Below are positions 1 through 6,036 of a stretch of 13,672 bases of DNA, piece after piece. A program made the position numbers and the translations under genes. Positions within the stretch are counted from its first letter, which is position 1, and each line of letters begins with the position of its first letter. This DNA is from BS750m-G28 sp035527235. Its GTDB lineage: Archaea; Thermoproteota; Bathyarchaeia; TCS64. The notes under the pieces are model-generated. The model was given only the letters and a program-made list of their open reading frames with translations, was not told where the DNA came from and ran no database searches. The DNA lies in the NCBI GenBank assembly GCA_035527235.1, contig DATLAV010000217.1:1-13672 (forward strand), written 5' to 3'.

Positions 1-423
1 TCCTAGCATGCCCATCTCCTCCGCGACATTGGGGCAGCTGCAGTTGAGCTCCAGGGCGTCGGCGCCCGCCTCAGACAGGATCGCCGCCACCTCCCTGAAC
101 TCCTCGATGGATGTCCCGAAGAAGCTGGCGACCACGGGGACCTCGTCGCCCTTGAGCTCCCTGATGACCTCGGCGAAGTACTCGGCCCCGGGATTGGGCA
201 GCCCCATCGCGTTGAGGGCGCCGCCCTCGACAGTCACGAGGGTGGGGTTGTGATGGCCCTGGCGGGGATTCAATCCGAGGCTCTTCGTCACGACCGCCCC
301 GGCTCCCCCCTCATATACCCTCCTCAACAGGGGCGCCGACATGCCGAGAACACCCGCCGCGTTGAGGGTCGGGTTCCTGAGACAGAGTCCCGCTATGTCC
401 ACTGCTAAACTTAATTGGGACAT
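1..423 (-). CDS. pyrD: Dihydroorotate dehydrogenase, N-terminal part (cut by window edge)
   Basis: The open minus-strand frame gives 141 codons from an ATG at 423 and runs off the left edge, so the C-terminal half is missing. It begins MSQLSLAVDIAGLCLRNPT, then has a glycine-rich GGAGAVVTKSLGLNPRQGH stretch, ALNAMGLPNPG, and near the edge ADALELNCSCPN. These are characteristic of class 1 dihydroorotate dehydrogenases, FMN enzymes that oxidise dihydroorotate to orotate in pyrimidine synthesis. The cysteine in the NCSCPN loop is typical of that family's substrate-binding segment; the catalytic Cys/Ser loop comes before or beyond what can be judged here. Class 1B with an electron-transfer partner PyrK is common in archaea, but no pyrK is visible. 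The gene is divergent from nop5, with only 50 bp between the starts. The family call is firm and the subclass is not. Confidence 0.88.
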   Translation of the reverse strand, partial: MSQLSLAVDIAGLCLRNPTLNAAGVLGMSAPLLRRVYEGGAGAVVTKSLGLNPRQGHHNPTLVTVEGGALNAMGLPNPGAEYFAEVIRELKGDEVPVVASFFGTSIEEFREVAAILSEAGADALELNCSCPNVAEEMGMLG

Positions 424-452
424 CCTGTCATCACTACTCACGCATACCGTTG

Positions 453-463
453 ATAAATATATA
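453..463 (-). promoter_or_regulatory. TATA-like box of pyrD in the pyrD/nop5 divergent gap
   Basis: The AT-only run (ataaatatata on the plus strand) is the only AT-rich stretch in the 50-bp gap. Its centre is about 35 bases from the pyrD ATG, which would put transcription start some 8 bases before it. It is only about 17 bases from the nop5 ATG, too close for the usual spacing, so the nop5 promoter is not clearly seen. This is inferred from spacing alone. Confidence 0.45.
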
Positions 464-473
464 GGATGATGCC

Positions 474-1616
474 ATGATGAACGGCGAGAATGACACGGTA
501 CACGTCGTAGACTCACTGATCGGTCTGTTCGGCGTAACCGCCGAGGGCGAGATCGTCGAACGGGTCCTCTACCCGCCGGACCCCAAGAGGATCGCCGCGG
601 CGCTGGAGAGGCAGATGAACGGTGAAGTCACCAAGGAGCTGTCCTCCCTCATGGAGAAGCTTGTGCAGAGGGGCTTCAAGACATTCGTCTTCTCCAGCCA
701 GGCCATGGCTAATGGTGTAGGGAGTAGCTTTGAGGTGAATACGGTCGTTGAGGTCAGGTCGGAGGCGGGGGACGCCATCAGGCGGAGGCTGAACGACCTT
801 GCCGTGGAGTCAGGGTTCGTCAAGGACTCGTCCAGCTACCTGTCCATCAACCACGAGGTCTCGATGCTGAGGGCGAGCGAAGCTGTGCGGAGGGCCCAGT
901 CGGACAGGGGGACCGTCATCACGCAGACCGTCCAGACCCTCAACGAGCTCGACAAGGCGCTGAACGCCCTCTCAGGGAAGCTCAGGGAGTGGTACGGCCT
1001 CCACTTCCCAGAGTTGAACCGCTATGTCAGCAGCCACGAGACCTACGCCCAGATAGTGCAAAAGTTCGGGGACAGGGCCAACATAGAGGTGGACCCTCTG
1101 TCCGAGCTGGGGTTCAGCAGGGGCAAGGCATCGGGGATAGTCCAGTCCGCTGGCAAATCCATGGGCGCCCCCCTCGAGGCGGAGGACCTGGTGCAGCTCC
1201 AGTTCCTCGCATCGCACCTCCTCTCCCTCTACTCCTACCGTGGGGAGCTCGAAGCCCACGTCTCCAAGGTCGCCGTCGAGGTCGCACCCAACCTCTCGGA
1301 GGTCGCCGGCCCCGTGCTGGCGGCGAAGCTGATCGAGCGCGCCGGGAGCATCAGGAAGCTGGCAATGATGCCGTCGAGCACGATGCAGATACTAGGGGCC
1401 GAGAAGGCCCTCTTCAGGGCGAAGAAGACGGGGGCGCGGCCGCCTAAGCACGGCCTGATCTTCCAGCACCCCTTCGTTCACTCGAAGCCGAGGAAGCAGA
1501 GGGGGAGGTCCTCCCGGGTCCTCTCATCGAAGCTGGTCCTCGCCGCCAGGGCGGACGCGTTCACGGGGAATCCCATCGGGGCGGAGCTGAAGCGGCAGCT
1601 CTCCGAGGAGAAGTGA
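474..1616 (+). CDS. nop5: Nop5 (Nop56/58-like), C/D-box sRNP core protein
   Basis: This 380-residue protein has the usual archaeal Nop5 length and order. The N-terminal domain (VVDSLIGLFGVTAEGEIVE, from about residue 11) binds fibrillarin. A helical coiled-coil region follows at about 115-230 and includes KLREWYGLHFPELN. The C-terminal NOP domain contains AGSIRKLAMMPSSTMQILGAEKALF-type sequence, then GARPPKHGLIFQHPFVHS, the hallmark that contacts L7Ae and guide RNA. In the family, Nop5 scaffolds fibrillarin and L7Ae on C/D guide RNAs for 2'-O-methylation of rRNA and tRNA. The start is one of two adjacent ATGs (474 or 477); the conserved N-terminus leaves no later option. Its partner flpA lies 0.8 kb downstream on the same strand rather than immediately next to it. 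Confidence 0.96.
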   Translation: MMNGENDTVHVVDSLIGLFGVTAEGEIVERVLYPPDPKRIAAALERQMNGEVTKELSSLMEKLVQRGFKTFVFSSQAMANGVGSSFEVNTVVEVRSEAGDAIRRRLNDLAVESGFVKDSSSYLSINHEVSMLRASEAVRRAQSDRGTVITQTVQTLNELDKALNALSGKLREWYGLHFPELNRYVSSHETYAQIVQKFGDRANIEVDPLSELGFSRGKASGIVQSAGKSMGAPLEAEDLVQLQFLASHLLSLYSYRGELEAHVSKVAVEVAPNLSEVAGPVLAAKLIERAGSIRKLAMMPSSTMQILGAEKALFRAKKTGARPPKHGLIFQHPFVHSKPRKQRGRSSRVLSSKLVLAARADAFTGNPIGAELKRQLSEEK

Positions 1617-1679
1617 CTCAATAACCTGGAATGGGAGATAGGGCAACCCCCAGCTCATTTGTTCATAATGCCGGGCATT

Positions 1680-1955
1680 CTACGGCGTGGGCCGGGAGAT
1701 CTTTATGGTTATCGTGGAGACGCTCCTCTCAGCTCCCTTCTCGCCTAACTGCTCGGTCCCGATCTGAATGCCATCCACGTTCAAGTCCGTGATGAAGCTC
1801 CTCCTTGTGACCTCTACGGCGTCCACGGCGTTACTTATGGCCCTCCCCCTCGCCAGGATGTTGACGTTATCAGCCCTCTGGAAGGATGTGACGATGGCCG
1901 TGACGTAAGCGAAGATCGGCTTAGAACCTACGTAAATCTTCTCGTCTGCAGACAT
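1680..1955 (-). CDS. albA: DNA/RNA-binding protein Alba
   Basis: The 91-residue product starts MSADEKIYVGSKPIFAYVTA and continues with ILARGRAISNAVDAVEVTRR, then IQIGTEQLGEKG and a final VSTITIKIS strand. This is the whole Alba fold at normal length. Alba dimers coat archaeal DNA and also bind RNA. The lysine in GSKP corresponds to the position next to the family's acetylated lysine; the common KK pair appears here as SK. I chose the ATG at 1955. A TTG ten codons upstream (1985) would lie at the TATA-like box and so before the likely transcript start, and a GGAG sits 5 bases before the ATG. The gene is convergent with nop5 (63-bp gap) and lies between nop5 and flpA. Confidence 0.95.
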   Translation of the reverse strand: MSADEKIYVGSKPIFAYVTAIVTSFQRADNVNILARGRAISNAVDAVEVTRRSFITDLNVDGIQIGTEQLGEKGAERSVSTITIKISRPTP

Positions 1956-1986
1956 GCCTGCTCCATTTTTTAGAATTAACTCCAAA

Positions 1987-1995
1987 TACTTAAAA
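1987..1995 (-). promoter_or_regulatory. TATA-like box of albA
   Basis: The minus strand reads ttttaagta. The centre is about 36 bases before the Alba ATG at 1955, predicting a leader of about 10 bases that still contains the GGAG. This spacing supports the ATG start over the upstream TTG. Confidence 0.5.
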
Positions 1996-2063
1996 CATAC
2001 TAACTAAAAATCAAAACTTAAGGAAACCCTGTAGTATCAGAGTTACGTAACGATATTACCACT

Positions 2064-2073
2064 AAGTATAAAT
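2064..2073 (+). promoter_or_regulatory. TATA-like box upstream of the Cys-rich small gene
   Basis: The sequence aagtataaat stands in the alba/2134 divergent gap. Usual archaeal spacing puts a transcript start near 2095, giving a leader of about 38 bases before the ATG at 2134. It is weakly supported and position-based. Confidence 0.4.
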
Positions 2074-2133
2074 CCGATGAACATGTACTGCTAATACAGA
2101 TCACCGCTGCATCTATGGGAGTTGAAAAGTGCG

Positions 2134-2379
2134 ATGTCCTCTCTGTCTGAAGCCTTTCAGAAGAAGCTCAACAGGAAGGACTGCCCGTACCTCCACGACT
2201 GCAACGTCTTCATAACGAAGGACTTTTTCGCCCGGATCTGCAACTCTCCGTCCTACATCAACTGCCACCACTTCGCCAAGAAGGTGAACGAGCTCAAGAC
2301 GCCGATGGCGTGGCTTCAGAAGCTGGCGGTCGACCAGGCCAAGATGATGGAGCAGAGGATAGAGGCCTCCAACTCGTAG
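2134..2379 (+). CDS. Small conserved-looking Cys-rich protein of unknown function
   Basis: The 81-residue product begins MSSLSEAFQKKLNRKDCPYL. I do not recognise a named family. Its N-terminal half has four cysteines followed by two histidines, in the spacing C-x5-C-x12-C-x7-C-H-H (CPYLHDC, then ARIC, then INCHHF). This suggests a small metal site, zinc or Fe-S. The second half is a plain amphipathic helix region (KKVNELKTPMAWLQKLAVDQ). A TTG start at 2122 is possible, but the ATG at 2134 is preferred; a GGGAG lies about 12 bases before it. The gene has no signal peptide or membrane segment. It lies 43 bp upstream of flpA in the same direction, in the nop5-flpA block, so a role near RNA or the ribosome is a guess from context only. 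Confidence 0.75.
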   Translation: MSSLSEAFQKKLNRKDCPYLHDCNVFITKDFFARICNSPSYINCHHFAKKVNELKTPMAWLQKLAVDQAKMMEQRIEASNS

Positions 2380-2422
2380 CCGCGAAGGGCTTATCCCTCC
2401 AAGTAGCCATTCTGAATCAGGC

Positions 2423-3106
2423 ATGTCCATCGACGAAGTTTTCCCCGGAGTCTACCAGATCCAGGCAGATTCTAAGCGGATTCTGACGACGAGGAACCTG
2501 ACACCGGGGCTCACCGTCTATGGCGAGTACCTCCACATCCGAGACGGCGTCGAGTACCGCTCCTGGGTGCCCTTCCGGAGCAAGCTGGCGGCCGCCATAA
2601 TGAAGGGGCTGAGGAGGCTGCCCCTCGGCGAGGGGGACTCCGTGCTCTACCTCGGCGTGGCGTCGGGGACGACCTGCTCCCACATCTCCGACATAGTAGG
2701 CCCCCTAGGCCACATCTGGGGGTTGGACTTCGCCCCGAGGTCTCTCAGGGACCTCATCGAGAACGTTGCGAAGCACAGGGGCAACATCTCACCCATCCTC
2801 GCCGACGCCCGCAGGCCGGAGGCATACTCCTCCCAGGTGCCCACTGTGGACGTCGTCTACGCTGACGTTGCCCAGCCGGACCAGGCCGAGATCGTGGTGG
2901 GGAACTCCGAGTTCTACCTGAAGAAGGGCGGGTGGGCGATCATGGCGGTCAAGTCGAGGAGTATCGACGTCTCCCGGGCGCCCCGTAGCATCTACGCTGA
3001 GCAGGTGGAGGTGCTCGAGAGGGGGGGGTTCACCGTCGAGGAGGTCCTCGAGCTGGAGCCCTTCGAGAAGGACCACGCCCTGGTGACCGCCAGGTATGGG
3101 GTCTAG
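2423..3106 (+). CDS. flpA: Fibrillarin-like rRNA/tRNA 2'-O-methyltransferase
   Basis: At 227 residues it matches archaeal fibrillarins. It has the N-terminal segment VYQIQADSKRILTTRNLTPG, the VYGE strand at 32-35, YRSWVPFRSKLAAAI at 45-59, the SAM-binding motif YLGVASGTT at 76-84 and GLDFAPRS at 100-107. The strand VVYADVAQPDQ lies at 144-154, IMAVKSRSID at 173-182 and the C-terminal EKDHALVTA at 215-223. A lysine, aspartate, lysine and histidine (K54, D148, K177, H218) sit where the family's conserved catalytic set is expected. The enzyme methylates ribose 2'-OH at guide-specified sites with Nop5 and L7Ae. A cttatc box at about 2390 could give a very short leader. Its TAG stop overlaps the rnhB stop in a shared CTAG. 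Confidence 0.96.
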   Translation: MSIDEVFPGVYQIQADSKRILTTRNLTPGLTVYGEYLHIRDGVEYRSWVPFRSKLAAAIMKGLRRLPLGEGDSVLYLGVASGTTCSHISDIVGPLGHIWGLDFAPRSLRDLIENVAKHRGNISPILADARRPEAYSSQVPTVDVVYADVAQPDQAEIVVGNSEFYLKKGGWAIMAVKSRSIDVSRAPRSIYAEQVEVLERGGFTVEEVLELEPFEKDHALVTARYGV

Positions 3107-3744
3107 GTCCGGGCCCTGATCCTCTTCACCGTCGCCCAGGAGCCCCTGATGAAAGGGGGGCAGGCCTCGTTCTCCTCGAACCAGGACTTCAGGAAACTGA
3201 CGGTCTTCCTGTCGCTGCAGTAGCCCGAGCCGAAGTCCCCGTACTCCTCCCTCAGCCCCCTTATGATCTCGTCCCTCCTCACCTTGGCGACGATGGAGGC
3301 CGCCGAGACGACGGGGAACTTATCGTCGGCCTTGTTCTCGCTGTGGACCTCGACGCTGGACGGGAGCACCCTCTTGATCTGCCGGACGTACCTGTCGACG
3401 ACGACGTCCGCGGGGTCGACGATGGCGACGTCGGGGGAGAGGTCCCTGATCACCTTCGCCATCGCCATGGCCTCCAGGTAGTTCAGCTTCCTGAGGACGA
3501 CGCCCCTGTTGACCACGACGTCGATGGCCCTGGGCTGCAGCTCGAACACCCCCCAGCGGTGGGCTATCTCCTTTATCTGGGGCTCCAGGGCCTCCCTCTT
3601 TCTCGGGGTCAGCTTCTTAGAATCCCGGACTCCCATAGCCGCCAGTTCGTCGACGACTTCCTCATGGAAGAGCGTGCCAGCGACCACGAGGGGCCCTATA
3701 ACGCAGCCCCTTCCCGCCTCGTCGACGCCCGCAACCATCTTCAT
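3103..3744 (-). CDS. rnhB: Ribonuclease HII
   Basis: The product is 213 residues, usual for archaeal RNase HII, which nicks the RNA strand of RNA/DNA hybrids and single ribonucleotides in DNA. The start MKMVAGVDEAGRGCVIGPLV holds the first two acidic catalytic residues (D8, E9). DSKKLTPRKRE, then AIVDPADVVVDRYV with a third acidic residue, and FPVVSAASIVAKVRRDEI with the final one follow. The residue after GRG is Cys, where Pro or Ser is commoner. A GTG nine codons upstream (3771) would extend it. I prefer the ATG at 3744 because a TATA-like tttaaata at 3777-3784 places transcription start near 3754, after the GTG. It converges on flpA and overlaps it by 4 bp. Confidence 0.95.
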   Translation of the reverse strand: MKMVAGVDEAGRGCVIGPLVVAGTLFHEEVVDELAAMGVRDSKKLTPRKREALEPQIKEIAHRWGVFELQPRAIDVVVNRGVVLRKLNYLEAMAMAKVIRDLSPDVAIVDPADVVVDRYVRQIKRVLPSSVEVHSENKADDKFPVVSAASIVAKVRRDEIIRGLREEYGDFGSGYCSDRKTVSFLKSWFEENEACPPFIRGSWATVKRIRART

Positions 3745-3776
3745 GGGAGCACGGCTGGTAATAGCCTCCACGGCTG

Positions 3777-3784
3777 TTTAAATA
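3777..3784 (-). promoter_or_regulatory. TATA-like box of rnhB
   Basis: The minus strand reads tatttaaa, centred 36 bases before the ATG at 3744. It predicts a leader of about 10 bases and argues against the GTG at 3771 as start. Confidence 0.5.
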
Positions 3785-3860
3785 CAGCGATCGAATGCTT
3801 CATCCTTCTCGGGTCTGGGGTGGTCGTGGTGCCTAGAATGGGTGTGAATGGGTCGACCTA

Positions 3861-4163
3861 TCAGAGGGGTATGTTCAGGTCCTCGAGCTTCAGGGACTTC
3901 ATCCCCTTGAAGTACCTTATCACCTTCTCGCCCTTCATAGTGATGTTGTAGATCTTGGAAGTCCGCTTGTCCCTCTTCCTGCCTAGTTCAGAGGTGTCGA
4001 TCTGCTCTATGAGCTCCTGGGAGACCATGGACGACAGGATCCTTACGAGGGGCTGCCAGGATATGTTGGCCTGGTACATGATGCGGGTCGGCTTGGAGAC
4101 TCCACTCTTTATGATGTTGAGGACCTCCAAGTATATCTCCAGCTTAGATCTTCGAGTCTCCAC
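3861..4163 (-). CDS. Archaeal winged-helix DNA-binding regulator
   Basis: This 100-residue protein begins METRRSKLEIYLEVLNIIKS (GTG start) and continues GVSKPTRIMYQANISWQPLV, LSSMVSQELIEQID, a basic hairpin GRKRDKRTSKIYNITMKGEK and a C-terminal helix. This is the layout of the small archaeal winged-helix family that Pfam calls HTH_45: helix-turn-helix at about 20-55, wing at about 58-75. Such proteins are presumed transcription regulators, often dimers through the last helix. The GTG is the only sensible start, as an in-frame TAG lies two codons before it. It stands alone, with its own AT-rich promoter at 4201-4214, between rnhB and a glycosyltransferase gene on the same strand. Its targets are unknown. 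Confidence 0.88.
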   Translation of the reverse strand: METRRSKLEIYLEVLNIIKSGVSKPTRIMYQANISWQPLVRILSSMVSQELIEQIDTSELGRKRDKRTSKIYNITMKGEKVIRYFKGMKSLKLEDLNIPL

Positions 4164-4200
4164 GGTCTAACCCCCTGAACCCCTGCACCCTCATTGGAGG

Positions 4201-4214
4201 GTATTTTATTTTAA
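4201..4214 (-). promoter_or_regulatory. TATA-like AT run of the winged-helix gene
   Basis: The minus strand reads aataaaatac-type sequence (ttaaaataaaatac). It lies about 43 bases before the GTG at 4163, giving a leader of roughly 17 bases. The call rests on position and composition only. Confidence 0.45.
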
Positions 4215-4258
4215 CTAGCGTATGTATTGGGCTTCTACAAACTCGTGGGTAAAATGGG

Positions 4259-5398
4259 TCATGCCAGTTCGTTGAAGAGCTCCACGTATCTACCGGCGTT
4301 CTCCCTGAGGTCGAAGCGCTCCGTGACGGTCTCCATGGCCCTCTGCCCCATCCCCGGGTTTCTGGAGGCCAGTTCGATCTTCTTCGCGAGATCAACCGGG
4401 TCGCGCGGACGGAAGAGGAAGCCGTTCTCGCCGTCCACCACGAGCTCGGGGCAGCCAAAGCCATTCACGGCGACGGGCGTGCAGCCCGTAGCCATGGCCT
4501 CCTGGAGGGATACGGAGAGCCCCTCCCTGACCGAGGTGAGCACAGAGATGTCGCAGAGCCTGTGAAATCCTGGGGCGTCGCTCACCCTACCGAGGAAGCT
4601 GATCCTGTTGCCGGCGACCTCCGAGGCCATCTTCTCCAGGGCTGGGCGCTCAGGTCCATCCCCTCCCACGAGGATCTGGTAGTCCAGTCTCCCTTTCAGG
4701 TGGGCGGCCGCCCTGATCAGGTCCTCGACCCTCTTCTCCGGTACGAGGCGCCCCAGGCTGCCGATGACGACCGTGTCAGTCGGGATGCCTAGCTCCTCCT
4801 TCAATCGGTCCCTGCTGGGAGGGGGCTTGAACTTGGATGTGTTCACCCCCAGGTAGATCACCTCTACCTTGTCCTGGAACGCCCCGAGCCCCATCGCCAG
4901 GTGCTTTACGTACTCTGAGACCGCTACAACGGCGTCAGCCTTCCTCAACGTGCGCCTAGTGAAGGGCCTGTAGATGGCGTTCGTGTAGGGGAGTGAGCAG
5001 TCGCTCCCGTGGCTGGTCACGATGAAGGGTGTGCCCCGTGGGTTCAGGGTGCCCATGAGCCCCAGGGGGATGGCGAGGTGGGCGTGGACGACATCGACGT
5101 TCTCCCTGATCATGTGAAGGTAGGCGGAGGCCATGTATGGGGGCAGCTGTGCGATGTGCCCGAACGGCGCCCCCTTCATCGTCTCCTCCGGGAGGAGCTC
5201 CATGCACCTGAGGGGGAGGTAGGGGAATCTCTCCACCGGGAATGCCGAGGGGCACTCCCCCATGGTCCTGCTCCGGGGGGCCAGAACGCTCACGTCGATC
5301 CCCCTCCCGTGGAACGCCTCGCAGAGGTCCCGGATGAAGCGTCCGTGGTAGTCGCCCACGTACCTGGGGTAGCTGGGTGTGATCTCCAGGACCTTCAT
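4259..5398 (-). CDS. GT4-family glycosyltransferase (divergent pair, left member)
   Basis: The 379-residue protein has the two Rossmann-like domains of GT-B enzymes. The N-domain starts MKVLEITPSYPRYVGDYHGR, with VHAHLAIPLGL at about 104-114 and TSHGSD at 128-133. The C-domain has GSLGRLVPEKR at 213-223, VGGDGPERP at 244-252, and REGLSVSLQE with the EX7E pair E292/E300, followed by GENGFLF at about 323-329. In this family those residues hold the nucleotide-sugar donor, and the reaction retains anomeric configuration. No signal peptide or membrane segment is seen, so a cytoplasmic or membrane-face role in glycolipid, polysaccharide or protein N-glycan assembly is likely, but the substrate is unknown. 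It is divergent from a second GT4 gene (6296), with an insert now between them. The first codons are partly copied at 6161-6250. Confidence 0.92.
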   Translation of the reverse strand: MKVLEITPSYPRYVGDYHGRFIRDLCEAFHGRGIDVSVLAPRSRTMGECPSAFPVERFPYLPLRCMELLPEETMKGAPFGHIAQLPPYMASAYLHMIRENVDVVHAHLAIPLGLMGTLNPRGTPFIVTSHGSDCSLPYTNAIYRPFTRRTLRKADAVVAVSEYVKHLAMGLGAFQDKVEVIYLGVNTSKFKPPPSRDRLKEELGIPTDTVVIGSLGRLVPEKRVEDLIRAAAHLKGRLDYQILVGGDGPERPALEKMASEVAGNRISFLGRVSDAPGFHRLCDISVLTSVREGLSVSLQEAMATGCTPVAVNGFGCPELVVDGENGFLFRPRDPVDLAKKIELASRNPGMGQRAMETVTERFDLRENAGRYVELFNELA

Positions 5399-5457
5399 GG
5401 AGACATCAACGCTTTATCTTAATGTTCATCTGAATATATCGTTATGGATCTCTCCAT
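5323..5457. repeat. Direct repeat, copy 1 (divergent glycosyltransferase promoter)
   Basis: This stretch recurs at 6175-6309 with a constant offset of 852 bp and no gap. From 5341 to 5457 I count 9 mismatches in 117 positions; the outer 5323-5340 part is weaker. It covers the first codons of the left glycosyltransferase (minus), the whole divergent promoter, and the first five codons of the right one (MDLSI). Beyond 5457 the match stops abruptly; on the other side it fades gradually. The promoter core differs at only a few transitions. Confidence 0.9.
5412..5440. promoter_or_regulatory. Divergent promoter, copy 1
   Basis: gatatattc on the minus strand (about 5431-5440) lies some 38 bases before the left glycosyltransferase ATG at 5398, giving a leader of about 12 bases. 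ctttatctt on the plus strand (5412-5420) would drive a leaderless start at 5444, but in this copy that reading frame is dead after nine codons. Confidence 0.45.
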
Positions 5458-5473
5458 AAACATTAACAGATGA
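5444..5473 (+). pseudogene. Truncated 5' end of the right glycosyltransferase
   Basis: The frame MDLSININR followed by TGA copies the first five residues of the gene at 6296 (MDLSICLVST) and then runs into insert sequence. It is a by-product of the promoter duplication and not expected to be functional. Confidence 0.7.
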
Positions 5474-5566
5474 TATAATACACTGCGCGTGAAACACCAG
5501 AAGGAGTTACAACCAAGTCGATAACTTCTATCACTAAGCCATAAATATTTTTACTAATAACTTGCA

Positions 5567-5587
5567 CGCGCGCAAGAAACGCGCGCG
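5567..5587. repeat. CG-alternating inverted repeat (7-bp stem, 7-base loop)
   Basis: cgcgcgc (5567-5573), loop aagaaac, then gcgcgcg (5581-5587). It lies just past the stop of the membrane protein gene and could act as a 3' hairpin, though no T-run follows on the minus strand. Alternating CG in AT-rich DNA can also favour Z-form DNA. Confidence 0.6.
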
Positions 5588-5589
5588 CA
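5579..5589. repeat. 11-bp direct repeat flanking the membrane gene, left copy
   Basis: acgcgcgcgca here recurs exactly at 6023-6033, followed in both cases by a similar ttat-containing stretch. The two copies bracket the AT-rich gene and its promoter, so they may mark a cassette boundary. Low-complexity CG runs make chance likeness possible. Confidence 0.5.
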
Positions 5590-5590
5590 C

Positions 5591-5977
5591 TTATAATTTA
5601 TTTAGTAGAGGATATAACTTGACTACTATTGCTCCCACTATAAAACTATACGCTGCTATTGTTGAATTGAAGATCATGAGGTATCCAGATGCAATACCAA
5701 TGAGAAATGGAATTATATTGACCTTTTCAGAGGCAAGAATATCTATTCCTGTGTTTATTAAAGGGATTATCACTAAAAGGAAAAAAATCAATGCCTTAAA
5801 CCAGAACATAGGAATAAAGGCTAGATCAGTGGGTAATGCAGAGTAAATAAGCTCCAGCATTTTGTTTATTTCTTCGGTTTGTGCTTTTTGTGGGTTTAGA
5901 CCTGAAGTGACGAATAATCCTGATAAGAAGCCTGCCCATAGCGGATACAAGCCAGGGCGCGCACGAGTTTTTTCCAC
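5591..5977 (-). CDS. Orphan small integral membrane protein, AT-rich
   Basis: The 128-residue product begins MEKTRARPGLYPLWAGFLSG (GTG start) and I recognise no family. About three to four hydrophobic segments are visible: LWAGFLSGLFVTSGL near 13-27, LAFIPMFWFKALIFFLLVII with the following PLIN near 52-75, VNIIPFLIGIASGYLMIF near 85-103, and IAAYSFIVGAIVVKLYPL near 107-124. The N-terminus is basic (KTRARP). Codon use is AT-rich and unlike that of all neighbours, which points to horizontal origin. The start is set by a TATA-like box (ctataaaaat on the plus strand, 6011-6020), giving a leader of about 13 bases. It lies inside the insert, downstream of the minus-directed promoter of repeat copy 2. 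Function unknown; small membrane proteins of archaeal viruses or plasmids are one possible source. Confidence 0.65.
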   Translation of the reverse strand: MEKTRARPGLYPLWAGFLSGLFVTSGLNPQKAQTEEINKMLELIYSALPTDLAFIPMFWFKALIFFLLVIIPLINTGIDILASEKVNIIPFLIGIASGYLMIFNSTIAAYSFIVGAIVVKLYPLLNKL

Positions 5978-6010
5978 ATCATCACGTCCTGTTCTAATGT
6001 GAAATGAAAA

Positions 6011-6020
6011 CTATAAAAAT
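6011..6020 (-). promoter_or_regulatory. TATA-like box of the orphan membrane gene
   Basis: The minus strand reads atttttatag about 38 bases before the GTG at 5977. Directly upstream on the minus strand lies the CG-alternating tract 6023-6033. Confidence 0.45.
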
Positions 6021-6022
6021 TT

Positions 6023-6033
6023 ACGCGCGCGCA
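6023..6033. repeat. 11-bp direct repeat flanking the membrane gene, right copy
   Basis: Identical to 5579-5589 (acgcgcgcgca). It sits directly upstream of the orphan membrane gene's TATA-like box. Confidence 0.5.
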
Positions 6034-6036
6034 TTA

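Noticed and set aside
989..1447. Long Arg/Pro/Gly-rich frame inside nop5
   Set aside because: An out-of-frame shadow of nop5, typical of GC-rich coding DNA, with no protein-like motifs. Similar frames inside the glycosyltransferase, CoA-transferase and transporter genes were rejected for the same reason.
1667..1679. Palindrome aatgcc-g-ggcatt between nop5 and alba ends
   Set aside because: A perfect 6-bp inverted repeat, but the one-base centre cannot form a hairpin, no T-run follows, and one short palindrome in a convergent gap is expected by chance.
5463..5567. 34-codon minus-strand frame as the int N-terminal piece
   Set aside because: It contains GVSRAVYYI, faintly like a helix-turn-helix or core-binding segment, but is too short and too degenerate to call.
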